DNA of 64,000 nucleotides from Paenibacillus sp. J45TS6 (GTDB lineage Bacteria; Bacillota; Bacilli; Paenibacillales; Paenibacillaceae): assembly GCF_018403285.1 (NCBI RefSeq), contig NZ_BOSJ01000013.1:1-64000 (forward strand). The letters are read 5' to 3'. A model generated the notes under the pieces. That model worked only from the letters and a program-made list of their open reading frames with translations, did not search any database and had not been told where the DNA came from. This document shows, one piece after another, positions 18,752 to 27,582 of this stretch (position 1 is the stretch's first letter; every line of letters begins with the position of its first letter). Made by a program: the position numbers and the translations under genes.

Positions 18752-19852
18752 TTGATATTTAAAAAGGGCGAGTTATTTAACGGCCCGGGCGGCTTCGCGT
18801 GGGCTGCAAAACATGCCAAAGTAGAAGCGAATGGTGAAGTTTACTCGATTGAACATGCATGGTCCAATGATTACGATGTTAGTGCTTGTGAAACTTATAA
18901 ACATAACATATGTCCCGATAAGCCGGATACGGTGTACCATGGAGATGTTCGTGAACTAGACATAAACAGTCTAAGCGACATTGATGCTTTCATATATGGT
19001 TTCCCATGTAACGATTTCAGCGTTGTTGGAGAGAAAAAGGGGTTTGATGGTGAATTTGGCCCTTTGTACACTTATGGAATTAAGGTTTTAAAAAGATTTC
19101 AACCTAAATGGTTCATCGCAGAAAATGTTGGTGGTCTGCAAAGCGCAAATGAAGGTCGAGCCTTTGCTCGAATTTTGAGAGATATGGTAGATGCTGGTTA
19201 TAAGGTGACTCCACATTTATACAACTTTGCTAACTATGGTGTCCCACAGTCAAGACAACGTATTCTAATTGTAGGTTTTAGAAATGACCTAAACGTACAA
19301 TTCAGAGTACCTGCACCAACTCATGGTCCAGGTTTACCGTTTCCTTTTAAAACTGCATATGAAGCAATAACTGATCCACCAATACCTGAAGGGGCTTTAA
19401 ACCATGATATGCCTAAGCATACAAAAAAGGTCATAGAGTTTCTAGAATCCATTCCACCTGGACAAAATGCTTGGTATGAAGGTATTCCTGAACATTTAAG
19501 ATTAAATGTGAAAGGTGCTAGAATGAGCCAAATTTATCGTAGACTTGATACAGTTTCGCCATCATATACAGTAACCGGTAGTGGAGGCGGCGGTACCCAT
19601 ATGTATCATTGGGAAGAACCACGTGCATTAACAAATAGGGAACGGGCTCGACTTCAAACATTTCCTGACTCCTTTGAATTCAAGGGTCCAAAGGACAAAG
19701 TTCGCCAGCAAGTAGGGATGGCTGTACCTCCTAATGGGGCAAAAGTTATTATAGAAGCTGTTTTGAAAACATATGCTGGAGTACCATATGATCATATAGC
19801 TCCTAAGTGGGACATTGATGAACTTCTTAATCAAACTACTATTTTAGTTTAA
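18752..19852 (+). CDS. DNA (cytosine-5-)methyltransferase
   Basis: A 366-residue C5 methyltransferase. The TTG at 18752 lies 6 nt after CAGGAGGG; the longer frame has no ribosome site. Motifs appear in order: I (LFNGPGGFAWA, 8-18), IV with catalytic Cys86 (GFPCNDFS), VI (ENVGG, 124-128), VIII (QSRQRILIVG), IX (RERARLQTFPDSF) and X (QVGMAVPPNG). The target-recognition region between VIII and IX is short. It protects host DNA from the divergent PLD nuclease, and its cognate site sets the specificity of this type II system. A terminator follows directly. Confidence 0.93.
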   Translation: MIFKKGELFNGPGGFAWAAKHAKVEANGEVYSIEHAWSNDYDVSACETYKHNICPDKPDTVYHGDVRELDINSLSDIDAFIYGFPCNDFSVVGEKKGFDGEFGPLYTYGIKVLKRFQPKWFIAENVGGLQSANEGRAFARILRDMVDAGYKVTPHLYNFANYGVPQSRQRILIVGFRNDLNVQFRVPAPTHGPGLPFPFKTAYEAITDPPIPEGALNHDMPKHTKKVIEFLESIPPGQNAWYEGIPEHLRLNVKGARMSQIYRRLDTVSPSYTVTGSGGGGTHMYHWEEPRALTNRERARLQTFPDSFEFKGPKDKVRQQVGMAVPPNGAKVIIEAVLKTYAGVPYDHIAPKWDIDELLNQTTILV

Positions 19853-19853
19853 A

Positions 19854-19897
19854 CAAATGGACATGACCTAGCTCTTTGGGTCATGTCCATTTGTTAT
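19854..19897 (+). terminator. Terminator of the methyltransferase gene
   Basis: A 16-bp stem, ACAAATGGACATGACC and its complement, around TAGCTCTTT, directly after the methyltransferase stop codon. The T-run is weak. Confidence 0.7.
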
Positions 19898-20166
19898 TAG
19901 ATTGAGAGTTGGAGGATATTAGATTAAATTCAACTCTGAAAAATTTACTTGCCATATCCCTTGGCAAAGATGAAGAAAATGAGATTATTAATGGTGTTTT
20001 TAAGTTGCTATCAACTAGAGCTCTGCTAATGTATGTAATAGAAAATCCTCGATAAGTATCTGCGCATATTTCTCCATTTCTTCTTCTGTTAGTCCTTTTC
20101 AAGTTTGTATATTTTGTTCTACAATACAGAGTAGATAGTTTCAAGTCAAAAGGAGGGTGTAAAATA

Positions 20167-20346
20167 ATGGATTCTTTTAATCAAACATTAGATGACGCTA
20201 TTTCATCATGGATAAAGTTAAGTGAAGAATGGGAAAAGATTGAGAACACAGAATCTGATATGTTATCGGAGAAGTACCCATTTGACAAGGATTTTCGAGA
20301 GGTACTACATGACCTTATTGAATGGAGAGAATCGTTGAAAAAATAA
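20167..20346 (+). CDS. Small acidic helical protein (59 aa)
   Basis: A 59-codon frame with AAAGGAGGGTG placed ideally before the ATG at 20167, one of the best ribosome sites in the window. The product is acidic and helical with paired Trp residues (ISSWIKLSEEWEKIE), no signal and no membrane span. Family unknown. Upstream, 19910-20058 reads open as NLLAISLGKDEENEI and similar, probably a remnant of another gene. It lies at the edge of the plasmid maintenance module. Confidence 0.65.
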   Translation: MDSFNQTLDDAISSWIKLSEEWEKIENTESDMLSEKYPFDKDFREVLHDLIEWRESLKK

Positions 20347-20553
20347 CACAGCAATACTCCGGTTATATTATTTTGGTTGACACAGACTGGGCGCGTATCC
20401 CTTGAGATGTGCTCGTAAAAAATCAATCTCTATTCGTATTTGGCCAACAACCAGCCAAGCGAAAAGATGCTCTCTACAGATGCAACCAATTTACTGTGCA
20501 AGACATGCTGATTTCGGCAGGTAGGGTCTAAGGTGCTTGTGTATTGATTCTAA

Positions 20554-20613
20554 GAGGGGATGTCAAGGGCCACATTACCTTACTACATTATTGTGGTCCA
20601 TCCTGACATCCTC
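20554..20613. repeat. Long imperfect hairpin near the plasmid module
   Basis: GAGGGGATGTCA pairs with TGACATCCTC, and an inner GGCCACA pairs with TGTGGTCC, giving a roughly 60-nt stem-loop in an otherwise gene-free stretch (20347-20873). Position next to replication and partition-type genes makes an origin, single-strand initiation site or terminator plausible. There is no T-run. Confidence 0.4.
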
Positions 20614-20873
20614 GTCCTAATAGATTCTTTGAATATCTACCGTGCTTTTGTTCCTCTTCCATCCTGATCTTCAAGTGCCATTTAACATCTCGGCTCCCTC
20701 TTTCAACACTACTTACTCCGTACCTGTACCCATTCCTGATCCATTTTTTCTGTCGTCCGTGCTGTTCCAGCTGTACGAATACTCCTTGTTTTCAATCTGT
20801 CTTAAACCTGAATCTTAAAATGATCTGTAATCGATCGATACGAATGGGCGATACGCGAACAAAAAACATATTA

Positions 20874-21743
20874 TTATTCTTCATTCATTTCTTCTATTTT
20901 TGTTTTTAATTCGTTAGTATTTGTCTGTTTTACTACATACCTATTCATTTCATAAATTTTTTGAATTTTTTCTTGCCAATTCATTTTTTCTTCTATAATG
21001 GCTTCTTTCAGAGATAAATCATGTTCTCGTTTTAAGTTTTCTATAATCTGTTTAAATTCAAATTCTTTCCTGTCGAGTTTTTCTTCAGCCTCTCTAATCT
21101 GCGTCTCATCTTCGCTTTTGATTTGAGCAAATTCCTCTTTTTGCTTACGCATTGTTTCCTCTAAGGATTTTATATCCTCTATATGTTTATCCTTCAGCTT
21201 CTGCATTTCAACTCTCAATTGCTCGTTATCTATTTTTAGTCCTTCATATGCCTCTACCTCTCTTTGTAGCATTTGATTTTTATCAGTTAAAAGTCGGTTC
21301 ATTTCTTCCAAGGTTTCTGCTGCTTTAACATGCTGATTCATTTTTACCTGAAGATCATTATTCTCGAGAATAATACGCTCTAACTCCTCAGTATATTTCT
21401 TATTCTCTTTTGTTAGCTCTGCTACCTCATCTTTAAGATCATTCAATTCATTTTTGGAAGCATCAACTAACTTCTTAGCTTCCTCTTTGCTCTCACTTAC
21501 CGCCGTATCTCCGCGCTGATAAACCCTGATAAACAAATTAAAAATAATATTCATGTGTTTTTCTAGATCTTTTAAATCGTACTCCAGCTCTGGGTTCGTT
21601 TCACGAATGTTATGGAGTGTTTCTAAAGTCATAAGTGTTTTGAGCCACTCAGCGCCTTCCATACCAGATTCTGCAATCTTCTCATTTACTAATTTTTTTA
21701 AATCACTATCCATTTTGAATGATTTTACATCATCTTTAGCCAT
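20874..21743 (-). CDS. Plasmid-type coiled-coil protein with RHH-like N-terminus
   Basis: A 289-residue protein. Residues 1-45 (FKMDSDLKKLVNEKIAESGM) resemble a ribbon-helix-helix DNA-binding segment. Residues about 75-270 are a long heptad-rich coiled coil rich in E, K, Q and L. Domain order recalls KfrA- and alternative-partition-type plasmid proteins, though no sequence-level identity is claimed. ATG at 21743 follows AAAAGGAG. Directly upstream lie two inverted GGTAAAC-pair boxes (21761-21807), the likely autoregulatory or centromere-like site. A decayed copy sits at 10700-11130. Confidence 0.75.
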   Translation of the reverse strand: MAKDDVKSFKMDSDLKKLVNEKIAESGMEGAEWLKTLMTLETLHNIRETNPELEYDLKDLEKHMNIIFNLFIRVYQRGDTAVSESKEEAKKLVDASKNELNDLKDEVAELTKENKKYTEELERIILENNDLQVKMNQHVKAAETLEEMNRLLTDKNQMLQREVEAYEGLKIDNEQLRVEMQKLKDKHIEDIKSLEETMRKQKEEFAQIKSEDETQIREAEEKLDRKEFEFKQIIENLKREHDLSLKEAIIEEKMNWQEKIQKIYEMNRYVVKQTNTNELKTKIEEMNEE

Positions 21744-21760
21744 CCGAAAATTCTCCTTTT

Positions 21761-21807
21761 GGTAAACCGGTAAACCCTTGATATACAGTGTAGTTTACCG
21801 GTTTACC
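21761..21807. promoter_or_regulatory. Inverted paired GGTAAAC operator
   Basis: Two copies of GGTAAACCGGTAAAC, at 21761-21775 and inverted at 21793-21807, separated by 17 bp. Each copy holds two GGTAAAC heptamers, so four binding half-sites surround the promoter of the coiled-coil gene. This arrangement fits cooperative binding by an RHH-type dimer and could serve as both operator and partition site. Confidence 0.75.
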
Positions 21808-21895
21808 ATAATATTTAGTATAACTATATCATAAAAAACGAGATGAATATAGCATGAAATGTACCTGGAAAGGTGGTATAATAACGATAGATACC

Positions 21896-21928
21896 TAAGT
21901 TCCGATAAGATAAGCGTATCGGAACTTA
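21896..21928. promoter_or_regulatory. lox-like recombination site
   Basis: Perfect 12-bp inverted arms TAAGTTCCGATA (21896-21907) and TATCGGAACTTA (21917-21928) around a 9-nt asymmetric spacer, AGATAAGCG. The 33-bp layout closely matches loxP (13-8-13), and the next gene is a Cre-like tyrosine recombinase starting 170 bp away. There is no T-run, so it is not a terminator. Assignment as the recombinase target is inferred. Confidence 0.6.
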
Positions 21929-22097
21929 AGATAAAAAGAAAAAAAGAGGGAGAGGAGAAAAAAGAGAAGAAAAGAAAAGAGAAGGTGGTGGGTATGTGAG
22001 TAGTAAGAAGTTCGGTTCGATCAGTTGTTTGAAAATTAGAAGGAAGGAGGAAGAAATAAGACGAAGAGATAAGATAAAATAGTAAGAGGTGAGAATA

Positions 22098-23096
22098 ATG
22101 AACGATAATATACATAATGCTGGATCATTCTTAGCTGAAGATAAGGATGGCAGAATACAAGAAGCAAGCGAGATATTGCACGCTCTTATGAATGAGGCAA
22201 ATACATATGTCTCTAATGCAAAAGCGAAAAATACCGTGCGTTCCTACCAATCCGATTGGAGACATTTCACGTCATGGTGCGATAACTTTGGATTACCTTC
22301 GTTACCTACTACGGAGGAGACTTATGCGCTCTATCTTACGAGCCTTGCTAAAGACGGATATAAAGCAAGCACAATCCAAAGAAGAATAAGTGCGATTACC
22401 CAAGCACATACGGCTGCAGGTTATGAGTCACCTACTAGTAATAAGATTCGATTAGTTTGGGCTGGTATTAAACGCACGATTGGAACAGAAGAGAAAGGAA
22501 AAGATCCTATTATCCTAGATACACTTAAGCAAATTCTAGATGTACTTCCTGATCGGCTTTTAGGTATAAGGGATCGAGCCTTACTTTTACTTGGATTTGC
22601 AGGTGCTTTTCGAAGAAGTGAACTAGTAGGTATTGATGTAGAGGATATTAAACCGGTTAAAGAAGGAATTGTAATCTCTTTGAAGACTTCTAAGACAAAT
22701 CAAGAAGGGAAAAAGGAAGTAGTAGCTATACCATACGGAGTGAATCCAGATACCTGTCCAGTTCATGCTACTAATAAGTGGTTAGAAGCAGCGAATATAT
22801 CCGAGGGAGCAGTATTTAGATCCATTAATAGACATGGGCAAGTTTCTGAAAAAAGATTATCTGATAAAGCGGTTGCTATTATAGTAAAGCGATATATTGA
22901 TGCGGTAGGTCTTAATGAAGAAGATTATTCGGGGCATAGTTTACGATCTGGGTTCGCCACAACTGCTGCCATACTAGGAAAAAGTGAAAGATCGATTATG
23001 AAACAATCTCGTCATAAATCTGATTATATGGTTCGGAAGTATATAAGGCACACTTCATTGTTCGAAGAAAATGCAGCAAATGATATTGGATTATAA
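22098..23096 (+). CDS. Cre-like tyrosine site-specific recombinase
   Basis: A 332-residue recombinase from ATG 22098 after AAGAGGTG. Residues about 35-125 form the SAM-like core-binding domain. The catalytic set is present: R172 (AFRRSEL), H280 and R283 (SGHSLRSG), H306 (SRHKS) and nucleophile Y315 (VRKYIR). Single-gene layout, phage/plasmid-type sequence and an upstream lox-shaped palindrome point to plasmid dimer resolution or cassette recombination. A 113-bp piece of a close homologue is stranded at 56157-56269. The leader from 21927 is almost entirely purine on this strand. Confidence 0.9.
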   Translation: MNDNIHNAGSFLAEDKDGRIQEASEILHALMNEANTYVSNAKAKNTVRSYQSDWRHFTSWCDNFGLPSLPTTEETYALYLTSLAKDGYKASTIQRRISAITQAHTAAGYESPTSNKIRLVWAGIKRTIGTEEKGKDPIILDTLKQILDVLPDRLLGIRDRALLLLGFAGAFRRSELVGIDVEDIKPVKEGIVISLKTSKTNQEGKKEVVAIPYGVNPDTCPVHATNKWLEAANISEGAVFRSINRHGQVSEKRLSDKAVAIIVKRYIDAVGLNEEDYSGHSLRSGFATTAAILGKSERSIMKQSRHKSDYMVRKYIRHTSLFEENAANDIGL

Positions 23097-23165
23097 AAGT
23101 AGCGCTGGATAGCCCCCTGCAAAGAGCCTTGCTTTGTTCATGTTTTTTTTAGGAGGTACGAATTA

Positions 23166-23994
23166 GTGAATGCCAAACGGCTAACGACACCAAAGGAAAA
23201 CGTTCAACAACTCCAAAAGAGACTAGGTCATGCGGCCAAGGAAAACAAGAAGCGCAGATTCCACGCATTGTACGACAAAGTCTACTGAATGTATTAGGAA
23301 GCCTGGCGGAGAGTACGAGCTAACAAAGGGTCGGCTGGCGTCGATGGAGAAACTCTTTCTGATATTGAGGAGAAGGGAGAAGCATTTTTCCTTTGAATGC
23401 CAACGATGCTTGAAGGAAAACAAATACCATCCACAGCCCGTACGACGGCATTATATTCCGAAGAAAGATGGCAAGCAGAGACCGCTGGATATCCCAACCG
23501 TCCGAGCCGCGTCATTCAGATGGCAGCGAAACTGGTCATGGAACCGATCTTTGAAGCGGACTTTCAGGAATTTTCATTTGGATTCCGTCCAAAACGAAGT
23601 GCGAAAGGGGCAATGGACCGCATCCGGGAAGTGGTAAAAGAGCGCTTAGTTCCGTCCAGCCAGAGACATAAGTCACTCGCGGAGCACGTAGGTTGGCTGA
23701 ACCCGAAGATTCAGGGGTGGCGCAATTACTACCACACGTTCTACAGCCAACGAAAAATGGCGAAGTTAGATTGGTACATTGTGTTGCGTTTGGCAAAATG
23801 GTATGCAAAGAAAAGGCAACGTTCTCGGTGGCAAAGTGCAGTCCAAGAAGTGCGGTACATGACGAGACAATGTGGACTCAAAACGCTTTTGTAATCTGTA
23901 TGCACATGAATGACGAACATCGGAAAGCCGTATGAGGGAAAACCTCACATACGGTTTGATGAGGAGGGGCTGGTTTACCCAGCCCTTTACTCTA
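23166..23994 (+). mobile_element. Decayed group II intron, class C-like 3' end
   Basis: GTG at 23166 after AGGAGGTACG starts a reverse transcriptase/maturase (RLTTPKENVQQLQKRL). Frames then shift repeatedly: [37 protein letters not shown] and [14 protein letters not shown] follow, and then an internal deletion removes the YADD catalytic region. Sequence resumes in domain X/maturase (GWLNPKIQGWRNYYHTFYS) and ends near 23894. Domain V is intact at 23924-23957 (AAGCCGTATGAGG, loop, complement) with domain VI following to about 23994. The 5' ribozyme part is missing, so it cannot move or splice. Confidence 0.85.
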
Positions 23995-24103
23995 GTGTAG
24001 TTTCACGTTTAACTCGGTCTTATTAATTGAACCTGTACTGTTATAGCAACTTAGAGCATGTATGCAGGTAAGAACCTTGAATACATACTCTATATAAATA
24101 AAT

Positions 24104-24556
24104 CTATGGTCGATTGAACGGTGCATCATATTTGTTATAATCATCCTCCTGGGGATATTCGACTAATCTTCTGAAATCTTCATCCATAAAGAAACGGGCA
24201 GGATCGCTGAGGAGATTATAAAAGTTTTCCCGAAGATTTTCACGATTTTGAAAACCATTACCTCCATAAAATAAATTCGGATTGATCATAAAACCATCAG
24301 ATGCTTTTACAATAAATTGCTTGGAGCATAGTTTCTTAATACATTTAGAAACATTACCTTTATCCATGGAAAGATCCTGAGCAATTGTCTTCTGCTTTAC
24401 CCGAGCTATATTGTCATCGGTCATCATCTTTTCGCACAAATAAAACATTATTCGATAGTCAGAGGAACTTAAATCATGATCCTGCAGATACTTAAACCAA
24501 TCTAGGACAAAGGCTCCCCAGAAAACATTACGTACCCTTCCTCGTGCTCTTGCCAT
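24104..24556 (-). CDS. RepL-type plasmid replication initiator
   Basis: A 150-residue protein fitting the Firmicute RepL family, which controls initiation of plasmid replication. Residues about 30-110 form a winged helix: SDYRIMFYLCEKM, KQKTIAQDLSMDKGNVSKCI as the recognition region, then KQFIVKASDGFMINPNLFY as the wing. The N-terminus RNVFWGAFVLDW is typical. ATG 24556 has AAAGGAGATTG. Together with the coiled-coil gene and the Cre-like recombinase it makes a plasmid backbone, intact enough to be functional. Confidence 0.8.
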   Translation of the reverse strand: MARARGRVRNVFWGAFVLDWFKYLQDHDLSSSDYRIMFYLCEKMMTDDNIARVKQKTIAQDLSMDKGNVSKCIKKLCSKQFIVKASDGFMINPNLFYGGNGFQNRENLRENFYNLLSDPARFFMDEDFRRLVEYPQEDDYNKYDAPFNRP

Positions 24557-24791
24557 TTCAATCTCCTTTGAGTTGTAATATTTACAATAATTATGCCATT
24601 TTGTTGAAAAATAAACAACTAAAATATGTATTTAATACAACTTTTTAAGGGTTGAAATTAAAAGAATTCCTTTAAAAACCTAAAAAGAAAGCGCTTTAAT
24701 TTAATATTGTATCGTTCGACGTATATATATAGGGATTGTACAATTTAGATATTGATAAACATACATGTTTTTTTGGAAAGGAGAATACGTT

Positions 24792-25001
24792 ATGAAGCAA
24801 TGGCTTCAGAAGAATATTTGGTGGTTAAGTATCGTTATTACACTGATAATTGCCTTTTTCCCTGGGCATTTTATGCTGATCGGTAATTTTATCATTGAAT
24901 ACTGGTCAGTATATTGGTTACAAGGTTCTCTTTTAGTTATCGTTGCATTGCTCATAATAATCCTGGTACGGCTTAATAAGAAGGACAGGCCTGCGCCCTA
25001 A
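24792..25001 (+). CDS. Small two-helix membrane protein (69 aa)
   Basis: ATG 24792 follows GAAAGGAGAATACGTT; the longer in-frame start lacks a site. Two hydrophobic spans (about 9-30 and 40-62), with a basic, Pro-rich tail (RLNKKDRPAP). No family known. It is followed by a bidirectional terminator shared with the convergent gene. Confidence 0.65.
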   Translation: MKQWLQKNIWWLSIVITLIIAFFPGHFMLIGNFIIEYWSVYWLQGSLLVIVALLIIILVRLNKKDRPAP

Positions 25002-25030
25002 TTGTGTGCTCCCAAAAAAAATTAAAGGAA

Positions 25031-25058
25031 AGAACCGGCAGAATTAAGCCGGTTCTTA
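25031..25058. terminator. Bidirectional terminator between convergent genes
   Basis: AGAACCGGC pairs with GCCGGTTCT around an AGAATTAA loop. The stem resembles that of the terminator at 11522-11548. Confidence 0.65.
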
Positions 25059-25093
25059 TCAATATTGATTGCCCGATATAAATAGAGTCTTGA

Positions 25094-26152
25094 TTAATAC
25101 TTAAAATACAAAATATATTTTTTGTCGTATAACAAGTAGAAACCAGTAGAGCTTGGCCACAATATAAATATTTTTTCAAATGGAGGCCTAATAATCCATA
25201 CTTCCTTATTATTTTGATCATATCCTTTTATCGTATTATCATTTGAATCAACTTTGACATTAATTTGAGTTTTATTGGATGTTGAATTCTTATCTTTCTC
25301 TGGATAAACAAATTTATCTATTTCTTCTTGATCTACTTCCTCATACATTTTGCTCCATACAATTTGTCCAGTTTTCGTGTTGTAAATATAAAGATAATCA
25401 TCAGAAAGGGCTGTGCTATTTTCTCTAAGTTTTGGAGCTAACACAGCTGCAGCATGGGTACTTGCTGAAAGAAATTCAGAGTCTTGAAAACGAACTAATC
25501 CAGTATCAAGCTCAACAGCAAAAAACCAATCATAACTAGAGTAACGCTTGCCTGACAACTTAACCTTACCTACTCCTTTTATATAAGCAAGGTCACCTAT
25601 TATCAGAACATTATCTGTAGTCCAATATTTAAATGTCTCGGGTACGTCAAACGTCCAAAGATGGTTTTCATTTTTTGTAGCAGTTATTGATGTGTTATCT
25701 TTATAATCAATTTTTACGTTGCTATTTTCATCATACACGGTTGTTGAATGTACTTCGGGTATAACTTCTCCGGTTGATAGGTTTATTTTCTTAGTATCTT
25801 CTTGATTACTTTCCCACATAACTTTCCCGAACTTATCAATTGCCTTTACCTTTGAGGACAAGTCAGAAAATTCGTGCTTAATGATGAGTAGTTCTGGAGA
25901 TATTGTCTGTTCGATTGAGAAATAACTTTCATTTTTTGCCTTAGCAATCCACTGGAGAGTAGGAGCTTCAATTAACAAACTCTCAGCTTTAAGCTTGGTA
26001 TCAGTTTCTTTTTGTAAAGAGGCAAGAGAAATAAGAGGAATTTGATTTTCAAAATGATTTGATATTTTGAAAACAATCAAACCTAGCAGCATTACAATCA
26101 GAAATATTAAGGCCCCAACAAATTCTGTTGACACTTTTTTACTTGTATACAC
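25094..26152 (-). CDS. Membrane-anchored beta-propeller-like protein
   Basis: A 352-residue protein; the GTG at 26152 follows AGGGGATT. Residues about 10-30 (FVGALIFLIVMLLGLIVF) are one membrane span, the rest extracytoplasmic. The ectodomain has PQQ-like beta-propeller blades, with repeated patterns such as KVKAIDKFGKVMWES, NHLWTFDVP, FFAVELDTGLVRF, YLYIYNTKTGQIVW and IKGYDQNNKEVWII. A binding or scaffold role at the cell surface is likely; no enzymatic residues are identifiable. It is monocistronic. Confidence 0.7.
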   Translation of the reverse strand: MYTSKKVSTEFVGALIFLIVMLLGLIVFKISNHFENQIPLISLASLQKETDTKLKAESLLIEAPTLQWIAKAKNESYFSIEQTISPELLIIKHEFSDLSSKVKAIDKFGKVMWESNQEDTKKINLSTGEVIPEVHSTTVYDENSNVKIDYKDNTSITATKNENHLWTFDVPETFKYWTTDNVLIIGDLAYIKGVGKVKLSGKRYSSYDWFFAVELDTGLVRFQDSEFLSASTHAAAVLAPKLRENSTALSDDYLYIYNTKTGQIVWSKMYEEVDQEEIDKFVYPEKDKNSTSNKTQINVKVDSNDNTIKGYDQNNKEVWIIRPPFEKIFILWPSSTGFYLLYDKKYILYFKY

Positions 26153-26238
26153 TTAATAATCCCCTATCTATGTATTTCATTAATTTATATATCGGCTTTC
26201 TACTACGTGTGAATAAGTAGTTTAAATGAATAGATGTA

Positions 26239-26325
26239 GGGCTGATGCTACCGGTTCTAAAGCGGAAAAAAATGCCACTTAAGAGCCGATACGCACCGCT
26301 ATCGGGTTACTCCACCCGATAACGA
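26239..26325 (+). ncRNA. Second copy of the 11.2-kb structured element
   Basis: From GGGCTGATGCTACC to CGATAACGA this matches 11200-11283, keeping the main stem (TACCGGTTCT with AGAGCCGATA) by compensatory and wobble changes, and the following ATCGGGT/ACCCGAT hairpin. The copy ends exactly where the group II intron begins. Confidence 0.5.
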
Positions 26326-27125
26326 GAGCGCCCGGCATGGGCGATAACTAGGTGGTGCAAGTCCACTACAGGCTTGGGCAGTAGGAACTGTTAGCTAAAG
26401 GCAATGGTGTCCGCCGCGAGGCGGAATCTGAAGGAAGCCGGAGGCAAACCCTCGGTCTGACGAACAGAAATCACATAAAAGGCATGATGAAGCGGATGAG
26501 CTTGCACGTCAAAGCAAAGTCCAATACTGCCCGAAGCTCATCATGTAAATGTGGCAGATAGATGAGGGGAAAGTTATCGCTCTTACCCGGGAAGATCTCA
26601 CAGACATGAAGTAGGAAAAAAATCCGAAAGACGGAGTAAAGCTTGCTGTGAGCAGTCAGCAGAAGCTATAGTACCGAGAAGTTTTTTTCGGGAAAGGGTG
26701 AACAATCGTAAGTCTCGAGTATAAGCAAGAAATAGAGTCGACGCAATGAAAGCAGAATACCGAAAGGGCTGCCCGCAAAGGGATAGCGTGGAACGCAAAG
26801 AGTATGTGGGAGCAAGGAGTGTCGTCATTCGGGAATGTGGAGAAAAGGACGGTGCAACAGACCTGTTAGAGCAGATACTGAACAGAGACAATCTGAATAG
26901 AGCCTACAAGCAGGTCAAACGCAACCATGGAACGCCAGGAAATGACGGGATGACCGTAGAAGATGCGCTGTCATGGCTGCAGGAACATAAAGACGAGCTT
27001 TTGCAAAGTATTCGGGAAGGCAGGTACAAGCCAAGTCCCTTACGGCGCAAAGAAATTCCCAAACAGATGGAAGTGGAGCACGAAAGCTTGGCATACCCAC
27101 AGTAGTGGACCGAGTGATCCAGCAA
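26326..27125 (+). mobile_element. Truncated group II intron with RT fragment
   Basis: The 5' end GAGCGCCCGGCATGGG is a group II 5' splice-end pattern (normally GTGCG) and leads into about 420 nt of domain I-like GC-rich sequence. The reverse transcriptase begins near 26746: RDNLNRAYKQVKRNHGTPGN and LLQSIREGRYKPSP are the canonical N-terminal RT motifs, then RRKEIPK. A frameshift near 27070 moves the frame to RKLGIPTVVDRVIQQ, and all similarity stops near 27125. The catalytic RT, maturase and domain V/VI parts are gone, so it is immobile. Confidence 0.85.
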
Positions 27126-27173
27126 AAGGGGCTAGAGGGTTAAGCCAATTCTAATTTATAGGAGTTTTTAAAT

Positions 27174-27546
27174 ATGACAAATCTAGTGAAAAACATAGAG
27201 ATGGAACGGTTAGCAGACAGATAACTTCAAGCAGTTTTTAGAAGAAAGAGGACTTTGGAGAGCGATCCGGATTTACTTTAACGGCATGGCTTATGACAGT
27301 GAACAGGGAGTCATTGAGTCTATCAATATTGGTGAATAAATGGCTTTTTATGATTAACATACGCTTATGGTTCTTCATGAGGGGAGCCCACTTGGAAAGT
27401 TTTTAAATATCCGACAGGTTGATCATGAAGCGAAGGTTCGATTATGGAATATCTATTACACACTGAAAGCTTTCTTTGAAGGACACGGCTTTATGATTGA
27501 ATACGGAACAGATTACAGCTTTACAGTTTGTCCACAAGTAGATTAA
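27174..27546 (+). pseudogene. Decayed gene, unknown family
   Basis: ATG 27174 after TAGGAGT begins MTNLVKNIEMERLADR and stops early. Other frames then carry FLEERGLWRAIRIYFNGMAY and VRLWNIYYTLKAFFEGHGF up to a stop at 27546. These are clearly protein-like, with several lesions. A further short piece (MDIRNGQPGVATGRKPKSI) follows at 27601. It is flanked by mobile debris and its function cannot be inferred. Confidence 0.5.
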
Positions 27547-27551
27547 TACGA

Positions 27552-27582
27552 TGCTGTGGGCTTCCGAGGGGAAGCCCACAGC
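27552..27582 (+). terminator. Hairpin after the decayed gene
   Basis: A perfect 13-bp stem, GCTGTGGGCTTCC and its complement, around GAGG. It is followed by A-rich DNA and not a T-run, so terminator function is uncertain. Confidence 0.5.

Noticed and set aside
21896-21928. Palindrome as a transcription terminator
   Set aside because: No T-run on either strand and an asymmetric 9-nt centre; position before a Cre-like gene favours a recombination site.
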